A DNA stretch of 18,552 nt from Gemmatimonadota bacterium (GTDB lineage Bacteria > Latescibacterota > UBA2968 > UBA8231). The position numbers and the translations under genes were made by a program. Below, in pieces: positions 8,219 through 16,246 of this stretch (the stretch's first letter is position 1; every line of letters begins with the position of its first letter). The stretch is taken from contig JAPPEF010000340.1 of the NCBI GenBank assembly GCA_028875335.1, positions 1 through 18,552 of the forward strand, read 5' to 3'. Under the pieces are notes generated by a model. It made no database searches. It saw only the letters and a program-made list of their open reading frames with translations, and was not told the DNA's origin.

Positions 8219-9109
8219 ATGCAGTTGGGACTATTCCACAAAGCAGTCGGTCAAGTGAGCCGCTCGCACCCATTTAAGACGCAACTCCTGAAATGGGTCG
8301 GAAACAAGCAACGGTTCGCACATGAGATAATCGGGTATTTCCCGAATCAGTTCGCCACCTATTTCGAGCCGTTTCTCGGTACGGGTAGCGTCCTTGCGAC
8401 GCTAGCTCCAGAGGATGCAGTAGCCTCCGACGCACTTGCCCCTTTGATCGGGATTTTCGAAGCACTCAAGAGTGATCCTGAACGACTGAAGCAGTGGTAC
8501 AAGACGCGATGGTGTCGCTGTGCTGAAAATAAAAAGGTTGAAGGCTACGAGGCCATCAAAGCGTCTTACAATAGGAATCCGAATGCAGCGGATCTTGTTT
8601 TTCTTAGCCGCGCGTGCTACGGTGGAGTCGTCCGCTTCACAACAAACGGCCACATGAGCACTCCCTGCGGTGTCCACGCTCCCATCACCCCCGATTCTTT
8701 TTCGGCGAGGGTGGACCTTTGGAGACTTAGAGTTCAAAATACCCAGTTTCTTAATTTAGACTTTGAAGAAGCTATGGAGCAAGCCAGACCGGGCGACCTA
8801 GTCTACTGCGATCCTCCATACCGACATACCCAGGCCATCCTCTACGGTGCTCAGACATTCACCCTTGAGCGTCTTCTAAGGGCTATCGAGAGATGTAAAC
8901 ATAGATCAGTCTATGTTGCTCTCTCCATCGATGGATCTAAGAAGACCGGAGCGCAAGAATGTGCATTACCTATTCCTGAAGGTCTCTTTGAACAGGAGGC
9001 CTTTGTCAACTGCGGTCGCTCTATGCTCCGACGCTTTCAGATGTCTGGCCAGACACTCGAGTCGGAGGTCGTAGAGGATCGACTTTTACTAACATATTCA
9101 GTAACGTGA
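8219..9109 (+). CDS. D12-class DNA adenine-N6 methyltransferase of the R-M cassette
   Basis: This 296-aa enzyme transfers a methyl group from S-adenosylmethionine to adenine in its recognition site and so protects host DNA from the neighbouring endonuclease. The motif order is that of the Dam/EcoRV (D12, alpha) class: KWVGNK at 25-30 (motif X), FEPFLGTGS at 49-57 (motif I, SAM binding), the FLSRACYGGVVRF region at about 128-140, and DPPY at 198-201 (catalytic motif IV). The order of landmarks recalls M.EcoRV as much as Dam, but the target sequence cannot be deduced. It is divergent from the C-R operon, with its own consensus-like promoter and an internal operator candidate. GGAAG at 8204-8208 is a distant Shine-Dalgarno. 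The gene converges on the DUF4249 lipoprotein gene with a 17-nt gap. Confidence 0.92.
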   Translation: MQLGLFHKAVGQVSRSHPFKTQLLKWVGNKQRFAHEIIGYFPNQFATYFEPFLGTGSVLATLAPEDAVASDALAPLIGIFEALKSDPERLKQWYKTRWCRCAENKKVEGYEAIKASYNRNPNAADLVFLSRACYGGVVRFTTNGHMSTPCGVHAPITPDSFSARVDLWRLRVQNTQFLNLDFEEAMEQARPGDLVYCDPPYRHTQAILYGAQTFTLERLLRAIERCKHRSVYVALSIDGSKKTGAQECALPIPEGLFEQEAFVNCGRSMLRRFQMSGQTLESEVVEDRLLLTYSVT

Positions 9110-9126
9110 AGGCAAGAGGCGGGCTG

Positions 9127-10041
9127 TCACGGTCGCGGCAAAATGACAAACCCCACCGAATCTACCGACGCCGAGCCAAATAGCCCGATGCCTCCCTCCA
9201 CCTGAAAGAACGGCCGATCGAAATTGTCGCCGGCCATCCCTCCAAAGCCGCCCTGTTCCTGCTGTTCGGGGCTAGAGCGGGCGTACTCGAACCAGTTGTG
9301 ATCGACTGCATACACTTTTATTAGAGAACGCCCGGTATAAACTACGGCGAACCACGGCCAGCGCAGGATTCCGTCGCTGGCGGCGAAGGGCGGCGATTGG
9401 TTGGTGCGCAAGTCCTCCCGGTCCCGGTCGTATATCTCTATGAAATCCTCGTCGAGCAATTGCGCGTCCTCTTCCAAGGTGAAGAGCGCCGCTTGGTAGG
9501 CTTCCCCCGCCTTTTCCAAGCGGAGTTCGATTATGCCCTCCAGATGCGTAAGCTGATTCTCCGGTGCCGTGTACACCTCGTCCCCCACCTCGGCAAATGA
9601 CTTGAGAGTCCGCATGATCTCTTGGGTGTCTTCGTCCAATAAAACCACCTGTCGCACCCGCATTCGCTCCGGCGTGGTGGTGCGGGCGCGCACCTTCTTG
9701 CCTTCGACATCCACTTCCAGCCGATACTCGGTCGTGGTTTGCACGAGAGGAGCCTCTAGCGGTGGCAAATAGCGACCGGGTGTTGGATCAGGTGCATACT
9801 CAAAGACCTGATCCCCTTGGAAGACGCGCACTTGGGCATCGGGCACCCCGGCCGCATCCCGACTATAGGTTTGGCCGGGAGGCAGGATGCGCCGCACGAA
9901 CAATTCGGGTAGGGGCTGATCGACTATCAGCACCCCGTCCACCACCAACTCGCTCCCTTCCTCTACCGAGCCGAAAAGCTCACCCGGCTGGCGCTCGGCA
10001 GCGCAGGCTATTAGGCATAGGATGATAAAAACGTAGCGCAC
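9127..10041 (-). CDS. DUF4249-family outer-membrane-associated lipoprotein
   Basis: This 304-aa protein begins with a short hydrophobic signal ending in a lipobox L-I-A-C with lipidation cysteine C13. It should be a lipoprotein exported by Sec and processed by signal peptidase II. The body is beta-rich, with the DUF4249 features ELVVDGVL near the N-terminus and GGIGLFGSASVDSVGF near the C-terminus. The family is typical of Bacteroidota-like genomes, where it sits beside a TonB-dependent receptor, as here. It may be a surface component of the uptake pair, but its biochemical function is unknown. Translation starts at GTG 10041 behind a perfect GAGGAGG that overlaps the receptor's TGA stop, so the two are coupled. 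It is the last gene of the minus-strand series. Confidence 0.85.
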   Translation of the reverse strand: MRYVFIILCLIACAAERQPGELFGSVEEGSELVVDGVLIVDQPLPELFVRRILPPGQTYSRDAAGVPDAQVRVFQGDQVFEYAPDPTPGRYLPPLEAPLVQTTTEYRLEVDVEGKKVRARTTTPERMRVRQVVLLDEDTQEIMRTLKSFAEVGDEVYTAPENQLTHLEGIIELRLEKAGEAYQAALFTLEEDAQLLDEDFIEIYDRDREDLRTNQSPPFAASDGILRWPWFAVVYTGRSLIKVYAVDHNWFEYARSSPEQQEQGGFGGMAGDNFDRPFFQVEGGIGLFGSASVDSVGFVILPRP

Positions 10042-10046
10042 AATTT

Positions 10047-10053
10047 CCTCCTC
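10047..10053 (-). promoter_or_regulatory. Ribosome binding site overlapping the receptor stop codon
   Basis: GAGGAGG on the minus strand shares bases with the TGA of the TonB-dependent receptor gene and lies 5 nt before the GTG start of the DUF4249 gene. It supports that GTG start and coupled translation. Confidence 0.75.
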
Positions 10054-12298
10054 AAAACGAAAAATTGAAACCCAGCGTCGGCACGATGGGCAATTGCTTG
10101 ATCACCTCCGGCTCGGTCTCGGGATTGTTCGTGTTGAACTCCACGAACCACTCGTTGCGCCGACTGTAGATATTGAAAATTTGCAAGTAGAACTCGACGT
10201 CGAGGCCCCACAGCCCAAACTCGCGGCTGGCACTGGCATCGAGGCGGTGATAGGGCAGCAGGCGGGCGCTGTTGCGCTCGGCTGCTAGCACGTAGTCTTC
10301 TACATCCCCAGTGGTCGGCTCGCGCAGCGAATAGCGGGCTGAGGCCGGGGTGAAAGCCTGTCCAGTGGCGTACACTAAGTTTGAGCCAAGGCGCCATTTC
10401 CCCAAGTTGTAAGAGAGCACGAAAGACAGATCGTGGCGGCGGTCGTACTTGGGGGGGAAGGCGCGTCCTCTGTTTAGTTCGGGGAAGGTGCGCCGCGTCC
10501 AGCCCAGCGTATAGCCTATCCAGCCGGTGAGTGCGCCGGTGCGCCGCTGCAAAAAGACTTCGACTCCGCTGGCCCAGCCGCTGCCCCCGCTTTTGAATAT
10601 GTCATCCGAGCGCGTGCCTTCGCTATCGACGGCCACCGCGTTGTCCAGCACCACCAGATTGGCCAAATCAGTGTAGTAGGCCTCCACGGAGAGCTGGTAG
10701 CGCCGCGAGGGGTTCCACTCGGTTCCTACGACTCCTTGATACGAGCGGCCTGGCTCGACGCTGCTGTCGAGCGGCACCCAGAAATCGCCGCCGCTGAAGA
10801 CTTCGGTGGTGATCAATTGCAAGTACTGGCGGTACATCCCAGCGGCGGCCTTGACGCGGATGTTTTCGCTGAGGGCGCGGCTGAGGGACAGCCTCGGCAT
10901 GAAGTGCAGGCGGTCCCCAACGCTGAAATAGGCCCCCCGGCCCCCGAGCCGCAGCCGCGTGGTGGGCCCGGCTTGCCACTCGTCTTGGATGTAGGCCGAG
11001 GCCAACACCGACTTCTGGTACAAGGATTGCCCCTCTTGGTTGAAGGATTGGGAAAAGTCGAACTCAAACAGGGTAGCTAGGAAGCCGAGGGTAAGGGTGT
11101 GGTCGCGGTTGGCGAAGTAATCCACGTCGCCCTTGAGCGACCAATCGCGGATGCTGTTGGTAACGCTGAACGGCGTGTCAAAAAAGCTGAACAAGAGGGA
11201 ATTTTCGTACGACGAGCCGGCGGCCATGAAGTGCCCGAATAGGGTCGGCGAAAACACTCGCGTCCAGCGCGCGGTCACGGCGCGGTTGCCCCAACGCAAA
11301 TCGGCGAAGGATTCATCCTCTTCTTCCGCGTCCACTCGCAGATCGTCTTGGCCCCAGTACGTGCTCACGGTAAAGGTGTCGTCGCCCCACCGCTGGTTGA
11401 CTTTGCCGTTGAAGTCGTAGAAGTAATAGTTCAAGGGGATGTCTACATCGAAAGAGCGGACGGCGCTGAGCACAGGTTCCAAGTACGTGCGACGGCCGGC
11501 CATCATCCACGAGCCTTGCCCCACCGGCCCTTCGGCCAGCAAGCGGCTCGCGATTAAGCTGATGCCGCCCCGGCCACTGAAGCGTTGTCGGTTGCCCTCG
11601 CGGTTGCTCACGTCGAGCACTGCCCCGAGCGTGCGGCCGTACGCCGCCGGGTAGGCTCCCTTGTAGAGCTGGACGTCCTTGATGGCGTCTGGGTTGAAGG
11701 TCGAGAAGAAGCCGAACAGGTGCGAGGGGTTGTACAGAGGGATGTGGTCGAGCAAGATGGCCGTCTGGTCGGGGCCGCCGCCGCGCACGTACAGGCCGCT
11801 GCTGACATCCGACGCCGACTGGATGCCCGGCAGCAGTTGCAAGCTGCGGAGGAGATCGGCCTCGCCAACGGCCGGCATTTGCTGCAACGGCTCGACTTGC
11901 AGGGCGATAAAACTGCTCTGGGTGGCCTGCTCCAGCTCTTCGCTGCGCTCGGCCTCCACCACGACCTCTTCGCCAATATCTACCGGTTTGGGCACTAGCG
12001 CCACGTCGAGTCGCACGGCCCCGTCGGCGCTAAAACTCAGCGTGTCCCACCGGGTCTGGTAGCCTATGTGCGACGTGCTCACCACGTGGGTGCCAGCCGG
12101 TACTTGCTTGATGGCATAGTAGCCGCTGTTGTTGCTGGTCGCTCCGAGCTGAAGCTCCTCCACTACGACGACTGCCAAGATCAGGGCTTCGCCGTTGTCG
12201 GCGTCGGTGACAAAACCGCTCAAAGTGGCACCTAGAGTCTGGGCCACCACGGGCATGGCCACCAAGAGAGCCACCATCCAATACCTAATAATCGCCAT
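10052..12298 (-). CDS. TonB-dependent outer-membrane receptor with carboxypeptidase-regulatory-like N-terminal domain
   Basis: This 748-aa protein is an energised outer-membrane channel for an unknown ligand. From ATG 12298 the signal peptide runs to about residue 19 (VVA|Q). Next come a CarboxypepD_reg-like beta-sandwich (about 24-105, with SGFVTDADNGEAL and NSGYYAIKQVPAG), a possible TonB-box-like EEVVVEAE, and a plug domain (about 130-225) with LLPGIQSASDVSSGLYVRGG and GAYPAAYGRTLGAVLDV. A 22-strand-type barrel ends in a terminal phenylalanine, as expected for outer-membrane insertion. The start at 12298 is chosen because GGAG (12304-12307) lies 5 nt upstream and the signal peptide begins there; a 12-residue upstream extension to 12334 is open but unlikely. 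The gene follows the lipid methyltransferase gene by 42 nt with no visible terminator, so it may be the seventh operon member. The ligand is unassigned. Confidence 0.92.
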   Translation of the reverse strand: MAIIRYWMVALLVAMPVVAQTLGATLSGFVTDADNGEALILAVVVVEELQLGATSNNSGYYAIKQVPAGTHVVSTSHIGYQTRWDTLSFSADGAVRLDVALVPKPVDIGEEVVVEAERSEELEQATQSSFIALQVEPLQQMPAVGEADLLRSLQLLPGIQSASDVSSGLYVRGGGPDQTAILLDHIPLYNPSHLFGFFSTFNPDAIKDVQLYKGAYPAAYGRTLGAVLDVSNREGNRQRFSGRGGISLIASRLLAEGPVGQGSWMMAGRRTYLEPVLSAVRSFDVDIPLNYYFYDFNGKVNQRWGDDTFTVSTYWGQDDLRVDAEEEDESFADLRWGNRAVTARWTRVFSPTLFGHFMAAGSSYENSLLFSFFDTPFSVTNSIRDWSLKGDVDYFANRDHTLTLGFLATLFEFDFSQSFNQEGQSLYQKSVLASAYIQDEWQAGPTTRLRLGGRGAYFSVGDRLHFMPRLSLSRALSENIRVKAAAGMYRQYLQLITTEVFSGGDFWVPLDSSVEPGRSYQGVVGTEWNPSRRYQLSVEAYYTDLANLVVLDNAVAVDSEGTRSDDIFKSGGSGWASGVEVFLQRRTGALTGWIGYTLGWTRRTFPELNRGRAFPPKYDRRHDLSFVLSYNLGKWRLGSNLVYATGQAFTPASARYSLREPTTGDVEDYVLAAERNSARLLPYHRLDASASREFGLWGLDVEFYLQIFNIYSRRNEWFVEFNTNNPETEPEVIKQLPIVPTLGFNFSF

Positions 12299-12340
12299 TC
12301 TTTCTCCGTTCAAAAATAATGCGAAACTCACCACTTTCTT

Positions 12341-13420
12341 TTAACCCCCTAAACCCGCCTTGCCGTTACCCGTCCGTTTAAAACGATAGTGCGACACCCA
12401 CCACTCCTGCCCGCTGTTGTAGCTCCACAATTCGGCGCAAGCCATGAAGAACATACGCCAGCGCTGTAACCAACGATGCTTTGCGGCTGCGCCGTACTGG
12501 CGTTCCAAAATGGCGAGGGCCTCTGAGCGCCGAGCGTCGAGATTGGCCAGCCAATGCTCGGCCGTGCGAGCGTAGTGCCGACCATCGACCCGCCACTGTG
12601 CCTCTAGGACTAGGTCGTCCTGGAAGTAGTGCAGCAGATCGTCGGAGGGCATGATGCCGCCGGTGAAAAAATAACGCCCCATCCAGTTTTCTTCACCTTC
12701 GGCGGCAAAGGTGTATGCGTAGAGGCGATGGACGAAAATGTGGATGAATAGCGAGCCAGCCGGTTTGAGCCAGCCGGCGATGCGCCGCATTAACTCGCGG
12801 TAATTGCGCATGTGCTCGAACATCTCCACCGATACTACCCGGTCGTAGCGTCCCGGTGCCGCGAACTGGTTCATATCCGCAGTGATTACCGTGACGTTGT
12901 CTAGCCCTAGGGCTTTGCAGCGCTCTTCGATAAAATTGCGCTGCAAGGTTGAATTGGACACTGCGGTGATGCGGCTGCCGGGATAATGCTGCGCCATCCA
13001 CAGGGTCAGCGAACCCCAGCCGCAGCCCAATTCCAGCACATCTTGGCCGTCTTGCAAGTCGGCGCGCTGACAGGTCAGTTTTAGCATGGCCGCTTCGGCT
13101 TGGTCTAGGCTGGCCGTATTCTCGGGGAAATAACAGCCGCTGTACTTGAGATGGCGGCCCAGAACCAGTTGGAAAAACTCGGGTGGTAACTCGTAGTGCT
13201 GCTCGTTGGCGCTCTGCGTATGCAGGGCGATGGGTGCTTGATCCATTGAGGCGATGAAGCGGCATTTGGCCGCCTGCTCGGCCTCGCAGTCGGCACCTCG
13301 CTCTTGCCGCAGGCGTCCGCGATTGAGACGGCGGATGCCCCAGCGGATAAGGGCATCGGGTAACAGGCCGCGCTCGGCCCAATCAATCGCGTTCAAGATT
13401 TTTCTCTGCGGGGAACCCAC
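12341..13420 (-). CDS. Second CFA-synthase-family methyltransferase (coclaurine-N-methyltransferase-like branch)
   Basis: This SAM-dependent methyltransferase of about 359 aa probably acts on lipid chains. It has [14 protein letters not shown] (about 75-88), YSGCYF (93-98), SAM motif [11 protein letters not shown] at 128-137, SVEMFEHM around 197-204, and [13 protein letters not shown] with the C-terminal [11 protein letters not shown]. These features separate it from classical CFA synthase and match the branch related to plant (S)-coclaurine N-methyltransferase. The long N-terminal domain of CFA synthase is absent. It overlaps the DUF1295 gene. The start could be GTG 13420 (28-nt overlap) or TTG 13396, which makes a TTGA overlap with the DUF1295 stop; neither has a strong Shine-Dalgarno. 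Within the operon it may methylate a product of the first methyltransferase, but that is inference. The R. palustris enzyme FufM is a functional precedent for a second methylation. Confidence 0.88.
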   Translation of the reverse strand: MGSPQRKILNAIDWAERGLLPDALIRWGIRRLNRGRLRQERGADCEAEQAAKCRFIASMDQAPIALHTQSANEQHYELPPEFFQLVLGRHLKYSGCYFPENTASLDQAEAAMLKLTCQRADLQDGQDVLELGCGWGSLTLWMAQHYPGSRITAVSNSTLQRNFIEERCKALGLDNVTVITADMNQFAAPGRYDRVVSVEMFEHMRNYRELMRRIAGWLKPAGSLFIHIFVHRLYAYTFAAEGEENWMGRYFFTGGIMPSDDLLHYFQDDLVLEAQWRVDGRHYARTAEHWLANLDARRSEALAILERQYGAAAKHRWLQRWRMFFMACAELWSYNSGQEWWVSHYRFKRTGNGKAGLGG

Positions 13421-14181
13421 GGAATAAAGGGACTGGTGGTGCGCTGGTAGCGGCGGTAGTTCTCGCCGCGGCTGACTAATGCCCGCTTTTCAGTGTAGGG
13501 AATGCCGGTCACGCGGTACAGCAGAAACAACATCAGCACCGGCCCGATCCAAGCCAACCACCCGATCGCCGACCCGACCGCCATGACCACGTAGGCCCAC
13601 CAGTGGATCCATTCAAAGAAATAATTGGGATGGCGCGAATAGCGCCACAGGCCGCGGTCGCAGGTGCGTCCTTGGTTGGCGGCTTGGCGGCGGAAGGAGG
13701 CCAATTGGCGATCGGCTATCCACTCGCCGACCACGGCCACCGTCCACACCAGCACGCCGGCGATGTCCCAAGCGGTCCATCCTACATGAGCTTTAGCCGC
13801 CACGGAGACAAAAGGCAGACCAAATAAAACTACCAGCAGGGCCTGCGCTTGGAATAAATAGAAAAAGTGCCCTTGGGCCTTGGCACCCCATTGGGCACGC
13901 AGCATCTGGTAGCGGCCGTCCTCTTCTTTGGCTCGTACTATCCGGTCGATCACCAAATAAGCGGTTAGGCGGAAGGACCACACCGCGCCCATCAGACCGA
14001 GCAACAGCCGCCTCGGCTCCCAACCGTCGCCACTATAGGCTGCGGCCACGGCCACCAGCCCAATGCCACCGGCCCAGCCTACGTCAACGACGCCCGCGTC
14101 GCCCCGACGCCGCTGCAGCCAATACAGCGCGGCCATACCCGCCATGGCCACCGGCAGACTATAGGCCAATACGCTTAACAC
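13393..14181 (-). CDS. DUF1295 membrane protein (steroid 5-alpha-reductase-like/isoprenylcysteine methyltransferase-like)
   Basis: This is a 262-aa polytopic inner-membrane protein with about six or seven hydrophobic segments (for example 1-20, 30-50, 58-78, 106-128, 139-152, 190-225). The C-terminal signature [12 protein letters not shown] (R183-H184-P185-N186-Y187) is the NAD(P)H- or SAM-binding motif shared by DUF1295 proteins, steroid 5-alpha-reductases and ICMT-like enzymes. It could reduce an unsaturated acyl intermediate, but no reaction is proven. Translation starts at GTG 14181, 6 nt after the CFA-like gene's TAG, using a GAGG inside that gene's last codons. The 3' end overlaps the next methyltransferase. 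Pairing of DUF1295 with CFA-like genes recurs in other bacteria, which supports a lipid role. Confidence 0.85.
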   Translation of the reverse strand: MLSVLAYSLPVAMAGMAALYWLQRRRGDAGVVDVGWAGGIGLVAVAAAYSGDGWEPRRLLLGLMGAVWSFRLTAYLVIDRIVRAKEEDGRYQMLRAQWGAKAQGHFFYLFQAQALLVVLFGLPFVSVAAKAHVGWTAWDIAGVLVWTVAVVGEWIADRQLASFRRQAANQGRTCDRGLWRYSRHPNYFFEWIHWWAYVVMAVGSAIGWLAWIGPVLMLFLLYRVTGIPYTEKRALVSRGENYRRYQRTTSPFIPWVPRREKS

Positions 14182-14187
14182 GGGGCC

Positions 14188-15474
14188 CTAAACCTCGCCG
14201 TGACCAATCTCGGGCAACTGCGCCGAGCGCCGGTTGGCCGGCCGGGCCAAGAGCATTTGCACATCGGATATGTAGCGCTCTTCAAAGCCGCCGATGCAGT
14301 AAGCAAAATAGAAGTCCCACATGCGAATGAATTCCTCGGTAAATCCTAGCTGACGCACTTGTTCTTCTGAGTCCCAAAAACGCGTCCGCCAAGCCCGCAA
14401 GGTGCGAGCGTAGTGCGGACCAATATCCTCCAGATGCACCAAGCGCATATCCGTGGTCGCCGCCAGCGAGCGGCTGATGGCCGCCACCGACGGAATGCAA
14501 CTGCCCGGAAAGATATAGGCCTTGATGAAATCGACTGAGCGGCGCGCCCGTTCGTAGGCCCAATCGCCAATGACGATGGCCTGCAATAGCATCAGTCCCT
14601 CGGGCTTGAGCAGGCGGGCGCAACAGCCGAAATAAGTGTCGAAGTAGTGATGTCCCACGGCTTCGATCATCTCTATGGAGACCAGTTTGTCGTACTGTCC
14701 CTGTAGATCGCGGTAGTCGGCCAACACTACCTCCACCCGGCCATCTAAGCCGGCCGCGCGCACTCGTTGACGAGCTAGTTCGCACTGTTGCTGCGAAATG
14801 GTCGCCGTGGTCACCCGGCAGCCGTACTCGCGGGCTGCGTGCAGGGCGAAACCGCCCCATCCGGTGCCGATCTCCAACAGGTGGTCCTCGGGCACTAAGG
14901 CGAGCTTTTTGCAGATGCGGTCCACCTTGTAGCAAGAGGCCTCTTCCAGCGAACTGTCCGGGCGCGGGAATACGGCGCTCGAATACATCATGTTGTCGTC
15001 GAGAAAGAGGCGGAAAAAGTCGTTGCTCAAATCGTAGTGGGCGGCGATGTTGCGCCGACTGCCTCGGAGCGTATTGCGCTTGAGGGCATGCCCCAATATG
15101 CGGGCCGGTACAGCTAACCGGGCCCAGCCCCGCTCGCCCTGCTGCATCCACTCCATATTGGCCACGGCCAAGCGACACATAGCCGGCAGATCGTCGCAAC
15201 TCCACCACTCCTGTATGTAGGCTTCTGCCGCGCCGATGGTGCCCCCTAAGGCCAAGGCGCGGAAAAACCGAGGATGGTGGATCTGCAAAACCACTTCAAG
15301 ACCGTCTTCGCCCTGCCCAAAGGTGCGATGCTGTTCGCCTTCGACTAGGCAAATCGCCCCGCGTTGCAAGCGCTGCAATTGCCCCAATACCAATCGCCGC
15401 GCCCAGCGATCCAGCCAGCCGCCGAGGCCGATGGGCCGTTTTTTAACTGCGGGAGAGAGAGCCACTTGCGACAT
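14188..15474 (-). CDS. Cyclopropane-fatty-acid-synthase-like phospholipid methyltransferase
   Basis: This 428-aa enzyme matches full-length CFA synthases. It has an N-terminal lipid-binding-like domain (about 25-125), then IAAHYDLSNDFF (143-154) and MMYSSAVF (162-169). SAM motif I LLEIGTGWGG is at 199-208, followed by SIEMIEAVG (266-274), IFPGSCIPSV (321-330) and IGPHYARTL (351-359). These enzymes transfer a methylene or methyl group from SAM to the double bond of phospholipid-bound unsaturated acyl chains. By alignment with E. coli Cfa, bicarbonate-site C139 is S166 and H266 is Q298, while E239 (E271) and Y317 (Y355) are kept. This hints at methyl transfer rather than ring closure, as in UfaM-type enzymes. 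The ATG at 15474 lies inside the DUF1365 gene (32-nt overlap) with AAAGGA 8 nt upstream. Confidence 0.92.
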   Translation of the reverse strand: MSQVALSPAVKKRPIGLGGWLDRWARRLVLGQLQRLQRGAICLVEGEQHRTFGQGEDGLEVVLQIHHPRFFRALALGGTIGAAEAYIQEWWSCDDLPAMCRLAVANMEWMQQGERGWARLAVPARILGHALKRNTLRGSRRNIAAHYDLSNDFFRLFLDDNMMYSSAVFPRPDSSLEEASCYKVDRICKKLALVPEDHLLEIGTGWGGFALHAAREYGCRVTTATISQQQCELARQRVRAAGLDGRVEVVLADYRDLQGQYDKLVSIEMIEAVGHHYFDTYFGCCARLLKPEGLMLLQAIVIGDWAYERARRSVDFIKAYIFPGSCIPSVAAISRSLAATTDMRLVHLEDIGPHYARTLRAWRTRFWDSEEQVRQLGFTEEFIRMWDFYFAYCIGGFEERYISDVQMLLARPANRRSAQLPEIGHGEV

Positions 15475-16246
15475 AGTCTTTTTCCTTTGCCAATGACTTA
15501 GGATGCGGGTAGAACGGACAGCGCTTGAGCCACAGTTTTAGCGCCTGCCAGTGAATGGCACCAATGACTTTTGTCGTTATCAGCGGATACTGCACCAGCA
15601 CCCGCGCCAGCACCGCCGTGCTCATTTCCCGCCGCTGCAGCACTAGGGTCGCGTCGAATAAATGGCTGCCATCCTGCCAATTGTCCATCTGTACTGATAG
15701 CGTGCGTCGCGGCGTCGTAAAACGCCAAGTGTAGTCCTGCTGCATGGCCATGAAGGGCGAAACGTGGAATGCCTTGGAGAATTGGTAGCACTTGCGCGCT
15801 CCGCGGCCGCGGTCGAGACCTTGGTGCAAGACGTAGCAGTGCTGTTCGCCCCAAGGGGTATTGTTTACCTCTCCCACCACCGTCTCGACGCGCCTATCGG
15901 CTCGGTCGAAGCAATAGTAAAAGCTGACCGGGTTGAAGCCGTATCCGCCGTAGCGCAGGTGGGTTAGCAGGCGAATCGGCCCGTCGGGATAGCGTCCGCT
16001 CTCGTCTTTAACCAATTGTCGCACGCAGTCCGCTAGGGGATGCTGCGGCGCGCCCAAGTGGTCGGCGCGGCGGAAATAAGCCACATTGGGCCGCTCCGAC
16101 GACCACAGCCAATGCCCGTCGAACACGTTGGGCAATTCGGCTAAATCGAGGTACATCATAAAGAGTCGGTACTCAAAGGCGTGGGCCACCGGCGCAAAGC
16201 GGCGATGCCGCACACGCCCTTCGTATATGCAGCTATGGTGGCTCAC
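15443..16246 (-). CDS. DUF1365 family protein of the fatty-acid-modification operon
   Basis: This 267-aa protein opens with the family signature YEGRVRHRRFAPVAHAFEYR (residues 8-27) and contains the conserved region HLRYGGYGFNPVSFYYCFD. The biochemical role is unknown. DUF1365 genes nearly always sit between an FAD/amine-oxidase-like gene and a CFA-like gene, as here, so it is thought to act on modified acyl chains. The start chosen is GTG 16246, which forms GTGA with the stop of the upstream FAD gene and leaves the family N-terminus intact. The open frame extends to 16537, but that 97-residue extension lies entirely inside the FAD gene and looks unlike the family. No Shine-Dalgarno is evident, so translation is presumably coupled. 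Its 3' end overlaps the CFA-like start by 32 nt. Confidence 0.87.
   Translation of the reverse strand: MSHHSCIYEGRVRHRRFAPVAHAFEYRLFMMYLDLAELPNVFDGHWLWSSERPNVAYFRRADHLGAPQHPLADCVRQLVKDESGRYPDGPIRLLTHLRYGGYGFNPVSFYYCFDRADRRVETVVGEVNNTPWGEQHCYVLHQGLDRGRGARKCYQFSKAFHVSPFMAMQQDYTWRFTTPRRTLSVQMDNWQDGSHLFDATLVLQRREMSTAVLARVLVQYPLITTKVIGAIHWQALKLWLKRCPFYPHPKSLAKEKDYVASGSLSRS
15483..15488 (-). promoter_or_regulatory. Ribosome binding site of the CFA-like gene, inside the DUF1365 gene
   Basis: AAAGGA on the minus strand lies 8 nt before the ATG at 15474, within the last codons of the DUF1365 gene. It supports this overlapping start. Confidence 0.65.

Noticed and set aside
9105..9131. CGTGA/TCACG inverted repeat between the convergent methyltransferase and DUF4249 genes as a bidirectional terminator
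   Set aside because: The arms are only 5 bp, consist mainly of the two TGA stop codons, have a 17-nt loop and no T-tract. Coincidence is the simpler explanation.
14282..15208. 308-aa open frame on the minus strand inside the CFA-like gene
   Set aside because: It is a shifted frame of a gene with full motif support, rich in Arg/Gly/Ser as expected from GC-rich shadow translation, and shows no family features.
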